In this document: positions 21,803 through 28,966 of the stretch, in pieces | Numbering within the stretch: position 1 is the stretch's first letter | Layout of the letters: the number at the start of each line of letters is the position of its first letter | Source: an uncultured Eubacteriales bacterium | GTDB taxonomy: Bacteria; Bacillota; Clostridia; Oscillospirales; Oscillospiraceae | Direction of reading: 5' to 3' | Length of the DNA: 36,318 bases | Assembly: GCA_900317425.1 (NCBI GenBank) | Contig: ONGR01000019.1 | Span: 1 to 36,318 of the forward strand | The notes under the pieces: model-generated | Told to the model about the DNA's origin: nothing | Databases searched by the model: none | Seen by the model: the letters and a program-made list of their open reading frames with translations, nothing else | Translations under genes and position numbers: made by a program

Positions 21803-22408
21803 ATGTCCGCCAAGAGAAAAACCTACCGCCTCGCCGTGGCCGCCATGCTCAGCGCCGTGGCCGCCGTGCTCCAGTTCGTGGAGTTCTCCATCCCCCTCAT
21901 GCCCAGCTTCGTCAAGCTGGATCTGTCCGACCTGCCGGCCCTGCTGGGCACCTTTGCTCTGGGCCCCTGGTGGGGCGTGGCTATTCAGTTGGTGAAGAAC
22001 CTGCTGCACCTGCCCTTCGGCCACAGCGCCGGCGTGGGTGAGCTGTGCAACTTCCTGTTGGGCGGTGTGTTCGCCTTTGTGGCCGGTCTGGTCTATCACC
22101 GTCACAAAACCCGCATCACCGCCCTCACCGGGTCGATCCTGGGTGCTCTGGCCATGGCGGTGGTCAGCCTGCCGCTGAACTATTTCTTCGTCTACCCCGC
22201 CTACGTGGCCATCCTCCATTTCCCGCTGGATGCCATCATCGGCGCCTATGAGGCGATCCTGGGCGGCGTATCCCGAATCCCCACCGGGAATCCCCTGTTC
22301 AACTGCCTGCTGATCTTCAACGTGCCCTTTACCTTCTGCAAGGGACTCATCGACGTGCTGATCTGCTTCTTGATCTACAAGCCCCTGTCCCCCCTGCTGC
22401 ACAAGTAA
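21803..22408 (+). CDS. ribU: Riboflavin ECF transporter substrate-binding protein RibU
   Basis: The ATG at 21803 follows AAAAAGGAG. The 201-residue S-component has about six hydrophobic helices and the family features FVEFSIPLMPSFVKLDLSDLPALLG (residues about 25-49), with the substrate-loop and KNLLHLP segment after it. It binds riboflavin and works with the shared energising module EcfA-EcfA'-EcfT, which is not encoded here. Control by the FMN riboswitch directly upstream confirms the substrate. It is monocistronic with a strong terminator. Confidence 0.95.
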   Translation: MSAKRKTYRLAVAAMLSAVAAVLQFVEFSIPLMPSFVKLDLSDLPALLGTFALGPWWGVAIQLVKNLLHLPFGHSAGVGELCNFLLGGVFAFVAGLVYHRHKTRITALTGSILGALAMAVVSLPLNYFFVYPAYVAILHFPLDAIIGAYEAILGGVSRIPTGNPLFNCLLIFNVPFTFCKGLIDVLICFLIYKPLSPLLHK

Positions 22409-22419
22409 AAAACCTCACC

Positions 22420-22451
22420 AAAAGTCCGGCCCGGCGGGGCCGGACTTTTTT
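22420..22451 (+). terminator. Intrinsic terminator of ribU
   Basis: A 13-bp stem (22420-22432 with 22437-22449, loop GGCG) is followed by T residues to 22451. Confidence 0.87.
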
Positions 22452-22462
22452 CCGCCCGCCTC

Positions 22463-22491
22463 TTTACGCCGTCCCCCTTCCGTGGTATAAT
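22463..22491 (+). promoter_or_regulatory. Sigma-A promoter of dinB-pcp
   Basis: TTTACG (22463-22468), 17-bp spacer, TATAAT (22486-22491), 29 bases before the GTG start. I see no clear LexA box overlapping it. Confidence 0.72.
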
Positions 22492-22520
22492 AGAACAAAT
22501 GAACGATTGGAGGTGATGCC

Positions 22521-23729
22521 GTGGAACGGGTGATCCTGCACTGTGATCTGAACAGCTTTTTCGCCTCGGTGGAGCTGTTGAGCCATCCGGAGCTGCTGGA
22601 TCTGCCGGTGGCCGTCTGCGGCGATCCCTCCTCCCGCCACGGCATCATCCTGGCCAAGAACGAGCACGCCAAGAAATACCGCGTCCAGACCGCCGAGACC
22701 GTCTGGCAGGCCAAGCAGAAGTGCCCCTCCCTGGTTCTGCTGCCGCCCCATCACCATCTTTACGGCGAGTATTCCCGGCGGGTCAACGCCATCTACGGGC
22801 AGTACACCGACCTGGTGGAGCCCTTCGGCATCGACGAGAGCTGGCTGGATATCACCGGCAGCATGCATCTCTTCGGTGGAGATCCGGTGGCCATCGCCGA
22901 TCAGATCCGTCATCGGGTCCGGGAGGAGCTGGGGCTCACCATCAGCGTGGGCGTCAGCTTCAACAAGGTGTTCGCCAAGCTGGGCAGCGACTATAAGAAG
23001 CCCGACGCCACCACCCTCATCTCCCCGGACAACTGGCGCGACATCGTCTGGCCTCTGCCGGCGGGCGACATGCTGTTCGTGGGCAAGGCGGCCCAGAAGG
23101 TGCTGGGCCAGTACGGCATCCACACCATCGGCCAGCTGGCCGGGTGCAAGCGGGAGATGCTGGAGACCCTCATGGGCAAAATGGGCGGTCAGCTTCACGA
23201 CTACGCCAACGGTCTGGACCGCAGCCCGGTCCACCCCCAGGACTACCACGAGCCGGTGAAGTCCGTGGGCAACGGCACCACCTTCCCTCAAAACCTCACC
23301 CGCTGGGAGGAGGTGCGCACCGGCCTCTCCCTCCTCAGCGACACGGTGGCGGGCCGGATGCGCCGCCACGGTCTCTACTGCGGCGGCGTGTCGGTGACCA
23401 TCCGCACCGCCGACTTCAAGACCTTCAGCCGGCAGAAGCGGCTGGACGCCCCCACTCATCTGATGAAGGACATCTACCACACCGCCCTGAAGCTGATGGA
23501 ACAGGCCTGGAAAGCGCCGACCCCCATCCGGATGCTGACCGTCACCGCCCTCTATATCACCGAGAGCGCCGATTCCTTCCAGCAGCTGGATCTGCTGGGC
23601 GGCGCCAAGGCCAAAAAGAGCGAGAAGCAGGAGAAGCTGGAGGACGCCATGGACGCCATCCGGGGCAAGTACGGAAAGGGCTCCATCTCCTACGGCACCA
23701 CCGGCGGCAAGGTGGGTTGGGACGACTGA
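22521..23729 (+). CDS. dinB: DNA polymerase IV (Y-family translesion polymerase)
   Basis: Translation starts at GTG 22521, placed seven bases after GGAGGTGA. The 402-residue protein copies damaged DNA with low fidelity. Catalytic carboxylates are D9 in HCDLNSFFASVE, and D105 and E106 in GIDESWLDITG. The palm, fingers and thumb (VGVSFNKVFAKLGSDYKKPD) are followed by the little-finger domain from about residue 240. The C-terminus has no clear clamp-binding QLxLF motif; FQQLDLLGG near residue 355 may serve. It is followed 44 bp later by pcp, probably in one transcript. Confidence 0.94.
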   Translation: MERVILHCDLNSFFASVELLSHPELLDLPVAVCGDPSSRHGIILAKNEHAKKYRVQTAETVWQAKQKCPSLVLLPPHHHLYGEYSRRVNAIYGQYTDLVEPFGIDESWLDITGSMHLFGGDPVAIADQIRHRVREELGLTISVGVSFNKVFAKLGSDYKKPDATTLISPDNWRDIVWPLPAGDMLFVGKAAQKVLGQYGIHTIGQLAGCKREMLETLMGKMGGQLHDYANGLDRSPVHPQDYHEPVKSVGNGTTFPQNLTRWEEVRTGLSLLSDTVAGRMRRHGLYCGGVSVTIRTADFKTFSRQKRLDAPTHLMKDIYHTALKLMEQAWKAPTPIRMLTVTALYITESADSFQQLDLLGGAKAKKSEKQEKLEDAMDAIRGKYGKGSISYGTTGGKVGWDD

Positions 23730-23773
23730 ACTTCTTTGATTTCAATATCTGTCAAGGAAAGGAATTTGACACC

Positions 23774-24361
23774 ATGAAGCGCCTTCTCATCACCGGGTTC
23801 GAGCCCTTTGGCGGCGAGAGCATCAATCCCTCCTGGGAGGCCGTCCGGCTTCTGCCGGACACCATCGGCGAAATCACCCTCCACAAGCTGCAGATCCCCA
23901 CGCTGTTCGGCTCCGCCGCCCAAACGGTGATCGATGCGGCAAGGGAGCTTGGGCCTGACGCCATCCTCTGCGTGGGCCAGGCGGGCGGCCGCAGCGCCGT
24001 GACGCCGGAGTACGTGGGCATCAACCTTCGCCACGCCCGGATCGCCGACAATGCCGGCCGACAGCCTCAGGACGAGGCCATCGTCCCCGGCGGCCCGGCG
24101 GCTTATTTCGCCACGGTGCCGGTGCGGCGGATGACGGACGCCGTGGAGGCGGCGGGGGTGCCCTGTACCTGCTCCTACTCTGCCGGCACCTTCGTGTGCA
24201 ACGAGCTGCTCTACTCCCTGCTCCACCGGTTCCGGGACACGGATACCATGGTAGGCTTCATCCACGTGCCCTATCTGCCCCGGCAGGGCTCCCCCAGTCT
24301 GCTGCTGGACGAGATGGTCCGGGCCCTGTCCGCCGCCGTCTCCGCCCTGTGGGAGGCATAA
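23774..24361 (+). CDS. pcp: Pyroglutamyl-peptidase I (pyrrolidone-carboxylate peptidase)
   Basis: The ATG at 23774 has an AAGGAAAGG ribosome region. The 195-residue cytosolic cysteine peptidase (family C15) removes N-terminal pyroglutamate from peptides. The N-terminal signature LLITGFEPFGGESINPSWEA is intact, and the catalytic triad is E79 (TPEYVGIN), C142 (SAGTFVCNELLY) and H164 (GFIHVPYLP). Length is slightly short of the usual 200-215 residues but complete. It is the second gene after dinB and ends at a long hairpin shared with the convergent hydrogenase gene. Confidence 0.95.
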   Translation: MKRLLITGFEPFGGESINPSWEAVRLLPDTIGEITLHKLQIPTLFGSAAQTVIDAARELGPDAILCVGQAGGRSAVTPEYVGINLRHARIADNAGRQPQDEAIVPGGPAAYFATVPVRRMTDAVEAAGVPCTCSYSAGTFVCNELLYSLLHRFRDTDTMVGFIHVPYLPRQGSPSLLLDEMVRALSAAVSALWEA

Positions 24362-24368
24362 AGAGAAC

Positions 24369-24412
24369 AAAAAAAGAGTACGGAGAGCGGAAGCTCTCCG
24401 TACTCTTTTTTT
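24369..24412. terminator. Bidirectional intrinsic terminator
   Basis: A perfect 20-bp stem (24369-24388 with 24393-24412, loop GGAA), with runs of seven A and seven T, lies between the convergent pcp and hydrogenase genes. Confidence 0.92.
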
Positions 24413-24419
24413 GTTTCGG

Positions 24420-25961
24420 TCAATGCCGGGACACCATGCCCCAGCTGTCCGGCTCCTCGTGGAGCAGCTCGATGGCCTCCATGTAATCCGAATCCAGGGG
24501 GTTGGCCTTGGGTGCGTTGGCCTTGTACTGCTCCAGCCGGGCCTTCGCCTGCTCCGGCGGCAGGACGGTGCCGGCTCCGGCGATGCAGCCGCCGGGACAG
24601 GCCATGCCCTCCAGCAGATAGCCGTTGTACTTGCCGGCCCGGGCGATGCGAAGCATCTTGCGGCACTCCCGCAGGCCGTCGGCATGGACGGTCTTGACCT
24701 CCAGCTCCGGGTGCTCCCGGTGGATGACCGCCTCCACCGCGCCGGCCACGCCGCCGCTGGCGGCAAAGCCCACGCCGGGGGCGGACGCCTCGTACCTGGC
24801 GGGCTGGTCCTCGATCTTGCTGATGTCGATTTCCTTGGCCTCGAACATGCTCAGCAGTTCCTCAAAGGTCAGCACGAAGTCCACCTCACTGCGGATGGTG
24901 CGGCGGCTGGCCTCCAGCTTTTTGGCGGCGCAGGGGCCGATAAAGGCGATGCGGCAGTCGGGATGGAGCCGCTTCTGGAGCCGGGCCGTCAGCACCATGG
25001 GGGTCAGGGACATGGAGATGTAGGGGGCGAAGTTGGGGAACTCCTTCTTGGCCATGACGGACCAGGCGGGGCAGCAGGACGTGGCCATGAAGGACATCTT
25101 CTCCGGTACCTTCTCCACGAATTCCTCCGCCTCCTCCACGGAGCACAGGTCGGCGCCCACGGCAACCTCCTCCAGACCGGCGAAGCCCAGCTGACGCATG
25201 GCCTCCTTGATCTGACCGGGGGTGATGTTGTCGCCGAACTGGCCCCAGAAGGCCGGAGCGATGATGGCGATGACCTTGTCGCCCCGCTTGATGGCGTGGA
25301 TCAGCTGGAACAGCTGGCCCTTATCCACGATGGCGCCGAAGGAGCAGTTCACCAGGCACATGCCGCAGCTGACGCACTTGCTCTGATCGATCTCCGCCCG
25401 GCCCTTCTCATCCCGGCCGATGGCGTCCATGCCGCAGGCCTCGGCGCAGGGCCGCTCGAAGCGGATGATGGCCTGATAGGAGCAGGCCTGCTTGCACCGG
25501 CCGCACTTGATGCACTTGCTCTGGTCGATCTCCGCCCGGCCGTTGTTGAAAAAGACGGCGCCCTTGGGGCACACGTTCTGGCAGTTCCGGGCCAGGCAGC
25601 CGCGGCAGGCGCTGGACACCTCGTAGTGGGTGGGCGGGCAGGCGTTGCAGGCGTACTTGATGATATTGATCAGGGGGGGATCGTAGTATTTGTCGGCGAT
25701 GGCGGTCCTCTCCACGATGTCGCTCAAAAGGCTGCGCTCGTTGGCCTCTTTCAGCGGCAGGCCCATGGCAAGGCGCACCCGCTCGCCGATGATGGCCCGC
25801 TCCAGGAAGATGGAGGGGCGGGTGGGATCCTCTCCCTCCTCGTCGGTGAGCTCGTAGGGCAGCCGGTCCATCCGCTTGTAGTCCCCTTCATAGGCGATCT
25901 TCGCCACGGCGGCAAAGACCCGGCGGCGCATAGAAGCGATACGTCCCTTGTAATTACGCAT
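24420..25961 (-). CDS. [FeFe] hydrogenase-family protein with ferredoxin-type clusters (group B-like)
   Basis: The 513-residue protein starts after a GAGGAGAG site. Ferredoxin-type Cys clusters lie at C119-C131, C150-C160 and C196-C206, with further cysteines at C172 and C176. The H-cluster domain shows L1 TSCCPAW (294-300), L2 GPCAAKKLE (342-350) and L3 EGMACPGGCIAGAG (451-464). Replacement of the usual MPC of L2 by GPC points to a group B-type enzyme rather than the prototypical group A. It would reduce protons or oxidise H2 with ferredoxin, although activity of group B members is less well characterised. It is monocistronic, 116 bp after sigK; maturases HydEFG are not in the window. Confidence 0.88.
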   Translation of the reverse strand: MRNYKGRIASMRRRVFAAVAKIAYEGDYKRMDRLPYELTDEEGEDPTRPSIFLERAIIGERVRLAMGLPLKEANERSLLSDIVERTAIADKYYDPPLINIIKYACNACPPTHYEVSSACRGCLARNCQNVCPKGAVFFNNGRAEIDQSKCIKCGRCKQACSYQAIIRFERPCAEACGMDAIGRDEKGRAEIDQSKCVSCGMCLVNCSFGAIVDKGQLFQLIHAIKRGDKVIAIIAPAFWGQFGDNITPGQIKEAMRQLGFAGLEEVAVGADLCSVEEAEEFVEKVPEKMSFMATSCCPAWSVMAKKEFPNFAPYISMSLTPMVLTARLQKRLHPDCRIAFIGPCAAKKLEASRRTIRSEVDFVLTFEELLSMFEAKEIDISKIEDQPARYEASAPGVGFAASGGVAGAVEAVIHREHPELEVKTVHADGLRECRKMLRIARAGKYNGYLLEGMACPGGCIAGAGTVLPPEQAKARLEQYKANAPKANPLDSDYMEAIELLHEEPDSWGMVSRH

Positions 25962-26005
25962 GTCTCTCTCCTCTTGCTGTACAGTTTTTTCGTATGATCT
26001 TCTCT

Positions 26006-26033
26006 ATTATATCAATCGGCGAAAAAAACACAA
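26006..26033 (-). promoter_or_regulatory. Possible promoter of the hydrogenase gene
   Basis: The minus strand has an extended -10, TGATATAAT (TATAAT at 26006-26011), with a weak TTGTGT 16 bases upstream (26028-26033), about 45 bases before the ATG. Confidence 0.5.
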
Positions 26034-26077
26034 CACCTCTTTTTTACATTTCTCCCGTGCTTCGTGTTTTTCCCGCG

Positions 26078-26773
26078 TCACTCCACCAGACCCCGCAGCT
26101 CCACCTCCAGCTTCTCCAGCGCCTTCTTCTCGATCCGGGACACGTAGGAGCGGCTGATGCCGTACACGGCCGCGATCTGGCGCTGTGTCTGGGGTTGACG
26201 GCCGCCCAGGCCGTAGCGGCGGCGGATGATATCCGCCTCCCGCTCCGTGAGGCACCGGTCCACCAGCTTGCGGATCAGGACGCCGTTCTCCCGGTCCTGC
26301 AGGTCGGAGAGCATGGTGTCCTCCGTCCCCACCACGTCCAGCAGGTACAGGGAATCCCCGTCCTTGTCGGACTCGATGGTGTCGTTGAGGGACACCTCCC
26401 CCTGGAGCTTCCGTTGGGAGCGAAAGAACATCAATATCTCGTTTTCGATGCACCGGGCGGCATAGGTGGCCAGGCGGATATTCCGGTCGGGCCGGAAGGT
26501 GTTCACCGCCTTGATGAGGCCGATGGTGCCGATGGAGATGAGGTCGTCCTGGTTGTCAGCCTGGGTATAGTACTTCTTGACGATGTGTGCCACCAGACGC
26601 AGATTGTGCTCCACCAGCTTGTTCCGCGCGTCCATGTCACCGGCGGCACAGCGCTCCAGATACTCCCGCTCCTCCTTGGCCGACAGCGGCTTGGGGAACG
26701 AGCCGGGATTGCCCGCCAGATGCAGCGACAGAAACAGGCTGTTGGCCAGCAACAGCAGCGCCGCAGAGATCAT
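26078..26773 (-). CDS. sigK: Sporulation sigma factor sigma-K (pro-sigma-K), uninterrupted
   Basis: The start at 26773 (MISAALLLLANSLFLSLHL) follows AAAAGGAGGGG. The 231-residue product has the hydrophobic N-terminal pro-sequence that tethers pro-sigma-K to the membrane until it is cut in the mother cell. The sigma-70 region 2 follows (LVEHNLRLVAHIVKKY, DDLISIGTIGLIKAVNTF, RLATYAARCIENEIL), then region 4 with the HTH (TQRQIAAVYGISRSYVSRIEKKA). The reading frame is continuous, so no skin-type element splits it. A sigma-E-like promoter is visible upstream. Confidence 0.95.
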   Translation of the reverse strand: MISAALLLLANSLFLSLHLAGNPGSFPKPLSAKEEREYLERCAAGDMDARNKLVEHNLRLVAHIVKKYYTQADNQDDLISIGTIGLIKAVNTFRPDRNIRLATYAARCIENEILMFFRSQRKLQGEVSLNDTIESDKDGDSLYLLDVVGTEDTMLSDLQDRENGVLIRKLVDRCLTEREADIIRRRYGLGGRQPQTQRQIAAVYGISRSYVSRIEKKALEKLEVELRGLVE

Positions 26774-26798
26774 ATGGATCCCCTCCTTTTCCGTTGGC

Positions 26799-26828
26799 AT
26801 CTTATGACGCCACAGGAAGTCCCTATAC
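26799..26828 (-). promoter_or_regulatory. Candidate sigma-E promoter of sigK
   Basis: The minus strand has GTATAGG (26822-26828), a 15-bp spacer and CATAAGAT (26799-26806), 25 bases before the sigK ATG. The -10 fits CATAnnnT; the -35 matches 4 of 7 positions. sigK is known to be transcribed by sigma-E, which supports the call. Confidence 0.45.
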
Positions 26829-26844
26829 CCCGCCCATCACACAG

Positions 26845-26879
26845 AAGCACCCTGCCGTCTCGGGGACGGCAGGGTGCTT
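26845..26879 (-). terminator. Hairpin between the lipoprotein gene and sigK
   Basis: A 15-bp stem (26845-26859 with 26865-26879, loop TCGGG). The T run is on the plus strand; on the minus strand, the direction of both neighbours, only CTTCT follows, so read-through into sigK is possible. Confidence 0.6.
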
Positions 26880-26910
26880 TTTTCGTTCCGTTGCTGAAAA
26901 CCGGCCGGTA

Positions 26911-27570
26911 TCAGTCCGCGTTGACCGAGAACATCTTCTCGCCCAGGCGCTCGCCGTCCTCCTCGGACACGCCGTACTGGCCCTTTTCCAGTTCGGTATA
27001 GCTGACGGTGACCTGAACGGCATCATCATAGGCGGGACTGTCCAGTCCGGCGTCGATCTGCTCGGCGATATACTTCATGGCCACCTCCATGATCTCGTCC
27101 TCAGACATGGAAAGGATATTGGGAACCGTCAGGAGATAGTTGGTCAGCTCATGCTGCAAATTCTCCGAGTCCATAACCTTCAGCGGCTCAATGGAGACCG
27201 TCACGTCATAGCCGTTGTCCGTTTTCACCGCGTCTACCACCTGGTACTTGCACTTGGTCAGCGCCTTATCCATCACATCGCGGAAAGACTTTGCCGTCTC
27301 CTCCGAGAGGGTCAGCTCGCCGCTTCCCGTCAGCCCGTCCATGATGGAGTCCAGCACTTCCTCCCGCATATTCGTTAAGTCGCTCTCCTCCATGTCCACA
27401 AACTTCACCGAATGGTCATAGTCCCCGGTGCAGATGCCATCCAGCACGGCCTGAACGTAGTCCATGGCATCCTCTTTGGTGGGCTTTCTGTTGCCGCAGC
27501 CGGCCAACACGCAGGCGATGCACAGCACCACGGCGATCACGGCCATCAGTTTCTTCATACTGTTCTTCAT
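26911..27570 (-). CDS. Lipoprotein of unknown function (DUF5105-like)
   Basis: The ATG at 27570 (MKNSMKKLMAVIAVV) follows AGAGAGG; a second ATG four codons later is a possible start. A signal peptide ends in the lipobox VLAGC, so the 219-residue product is an extracellular lipoprotein. The mature part is mainly helical and acidic, beginning KPTKEDAMDYVQAVLDGI and continuing with repeated amphipathic helices, as in small Clostridia lipoproteins of the DUF5105 kind. That family link is from general resemblance only. It has a clear promoter and stands alone. Confidence 0.72.
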   Translation of the reverse strand: MKNSMKKLMAVIAVVLCIACVLAGCGNRKPTKEDAMDYVQAVLDGICTGDYDHSVKFVDMEESDLTNMREEVLDSIMDGLTGSGELTLSEETAKSFRDVMDKALTKCKYQVVDAVKTDNGYDVTVSIEPLKVMDSENLQHELTNYLLTVPNILSMSEDEIMEVAMKYIAEQIDAGLDSPAYDDAVQVTVSYTELEKGQYGVSEEDGERLGEKMFSVNAD

Positions 27571-27624
27571 GTGGAAAAACCTCTCTTTCTCTCCTCATGG
27601 ATATGGTGCCTGATAGATGCTTCT

Positions 27625-27653
27625 ATTATACGTTTTTTCCCCCGCTATTTCAA
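27625..27653 (-). promoter_or_regulatory. Sigma-A promoter of the lipoprotein gene
   Basis: TTGAAA (27648-27653), 17-bp spacer, TATAAT (27625-27630) on the minus strand, about 54 bases before the ATG at 27570. Confidence 0.82.
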
Positions 27654-27684
27654 CATCATTCTCCTTTCTCACCGTTTTACGCAG

Positions 27685-27711
27685 AAAAAACGACGGGCCA
27701 GCGGCCCGTCG
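27685..27711 (-). terminator. Intrinsic terminator of tspO
   Basis: The 9-bp stem CGACGGGCC/GGCCCGTCG (27691-27699 with 27703-27711) is followed on the minus strand by six Ts (27685-27690), just after the tspO stop codon. Confidence 0.85.
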
Positions 27712-27715
27712 CTTC

Positions 27716-28192
27716 TTATCGATTCAACATCCAAACCCCAAAGTTCAGATACCCGGCGAAGGTCACCCACAGCAGGTAGGGCACCTGGAGCCAGGCGGCC
27801 AGCGGATCCACCCGCCGGAACGTGAGGATCATCCAGAAGATCAGCACCCACAGCACCACCAGCCACACGAAGGCCAGACCGAATGCCTGGAAGTTGAAGA
27901 AAAAAATGCTCCAGAAGAAGTTGAAAAAGAGCTGCACCAGATACAGCAGCAGTCCCCGGCTCCTTGCCACCGACGGCGGCATCAGATATACCCGGGCCGC
28001 GCCGATGCCCATCAGGGCGTATAGAATGGTCCAGACGATGGGAAAGACGATGGCCGGCGGCGACAGCGGCGGCTGCTGAACGGTGGTCCCGTAGATCTGC
28101 GTGGCCTCCCGGGTCAACAGACCCGCCAGAAGGCCCACCAGCTCCGTAAATACGATCCAGAATGCGTATGTTTTCCACGTTGTGTTCTTCAC
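27716..28192 (-). CDS. tspO: TspO/MBR family membrane protein
   Basis: The start is GTG at 28192 (VKNTTWKTYAFW), with only a weak GGGTGA region before it. The 158-residue protein has five transmembrane helices and the family landmarks PPLSPPAIVFPIVWTILYALMG (residues about 41-62), the N-F-x-WS segment in helix 3 and WVTFAGYLNFGVWMLN at the end. TspO proteins bind tetrapyrroles and sterol-like ligands; the bacterial role, often linked to porphyrin or stress handling, is not settled. It lies 54 bp after the thioesterase gene on the same strand and may be the third gene of that transcript. Confidence 0.93.
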   Translation of the reverse strand: MKNTTWKTYAFWIVFTELVGLLAGLLTREATQIYGTTVQQPPLSPPAIVFPIVWTILYALMGIGAARVYLMPPSVARSRGLLLYLVQLFFNFFWSIFFFNFQAFGLAFVWLVVLWVLIFWMILTFRRVDPLAAWLQVPYLLWVTFAGYLNFGVWMLNR

Positions 28193-28246
28193 TTTGCATC
28201 ACCCGGCATTAGGATATGCGCCGCCGGGCGGGATCATACCTGTCTC

Positions 28247-28966
28247 TCACCCGATCCGGGCCAGGATGACGGTCTTGCCGTCCACGCTCATGCGCACCTC
28301 GGTGCCGCCGTCCTTTTCCCGCCGCTGCATCACCAGGGTATCGCCCTCGTAACAGGAGGTCTTGAAGTGGATCTCCAGTTCCTTGACGTCCATTGCATCC
28401 CACTCCCTGGTGGAAAAAGCGCCTGCCAGCGCCCGGACGTAGGCCACGTTGTTCATGTGGCCCCCCAGGTCGATGTCGGTGGAGCGGACGGTATAGCGGG
28501 CAAACACCGGCTCGTCCGCAAAGTCGTCCCGCAGCCGGGCAAAGGGCTCCGTCCACACGGCGTCGGTCCGCATGGTCAGCTCCGGGGGGAACACCTCCGC
28601 GGCCTTATGGAGTTGGCCCGTGGCCAGGTTGGCAATGGCCCACTCCGTCTTGCCCAGGGCCAGCACCTCGCCGCCGTGGGTCAGCCGGTAGTCCCGGTTG
28701 CAGCGGATCCGCTCCGCCGGCTCCGGCCACGTCTCCGCCTCCGCCGCCTCGTTCATGTCCGGCCGGCGGAAAAGCTTCACCTTCGTCTTCACCGTCAGCC
28801 AGAACAGGCCCCGGGGCGACAGATCCGGCACGCCGATGTGCAGGGCGTTGGCGTGATCGGTGGCGATGTCCTGGAACAGGGCGAAGGTGTCCGGTATGCT
28901 GAGCCGGGCCGTGTGGTCGCAGTCACTGGCCGGGATGACCAGTTGTTTTTTCAGAGAATTCTCCAT
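28247..28966 (-). CDS. Acyl-ACP thioesterase
   Basis: Of three nearby ATGs, 28966 (MENSLKKQLVIPASDCD) has the best-placed GGAG. The gene overlaps the 3' end of the ABC-transporter gene by 44 bases in another frame. The 239-residue protein is a double hot-dog acyl-[acyl-carrier-protein] thioesterase of the FatA/bacterial type. It has a first hot-dog (ALFQDIATDHANALHIG, residues about 29-45) and a second with the catalytic-region segment VRSTDIDLGGHMNNVAYVRAL (residues about 160-180, Asp, Asn and His present). It frees fatty acids from ACP. Co-transcription with the exporter is likely. Confidence 0.9.
   Translation of the reverse strand: MENSLKKQLVIPASDCDHTARLSIPDTFALFQDIATDHANALHIGVPDLSPRGLFWLTVKTKVKLFRRPDMNEAAEAETWPEPAERIRCNRDYRLTHGGEVLALGKTEWAIANLATGQLHKAAEVFPPELTMRTDAVWTEPFARLRDDFADEPVFARYTVRSTDIDLGGHMNNVAYVRALAGAFSTREWDAMDVKELEIHFKTSCYEGDTLVMQRREKDGGTEVRMSVDGKTVILARIG

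Noticed and set aside
22440-22520. LexA/SOS box controlling dinB
   Set aside because: No GAAC-N4-GTTC-type Firmicutes LexA site is convincing; GAACAAATGAAC lacks the required dyad.
26078-26773. A skin-type element in sigK
   Set aside because: The sigK frame is continuous through regions 2 to 4, with no recombinase or break.
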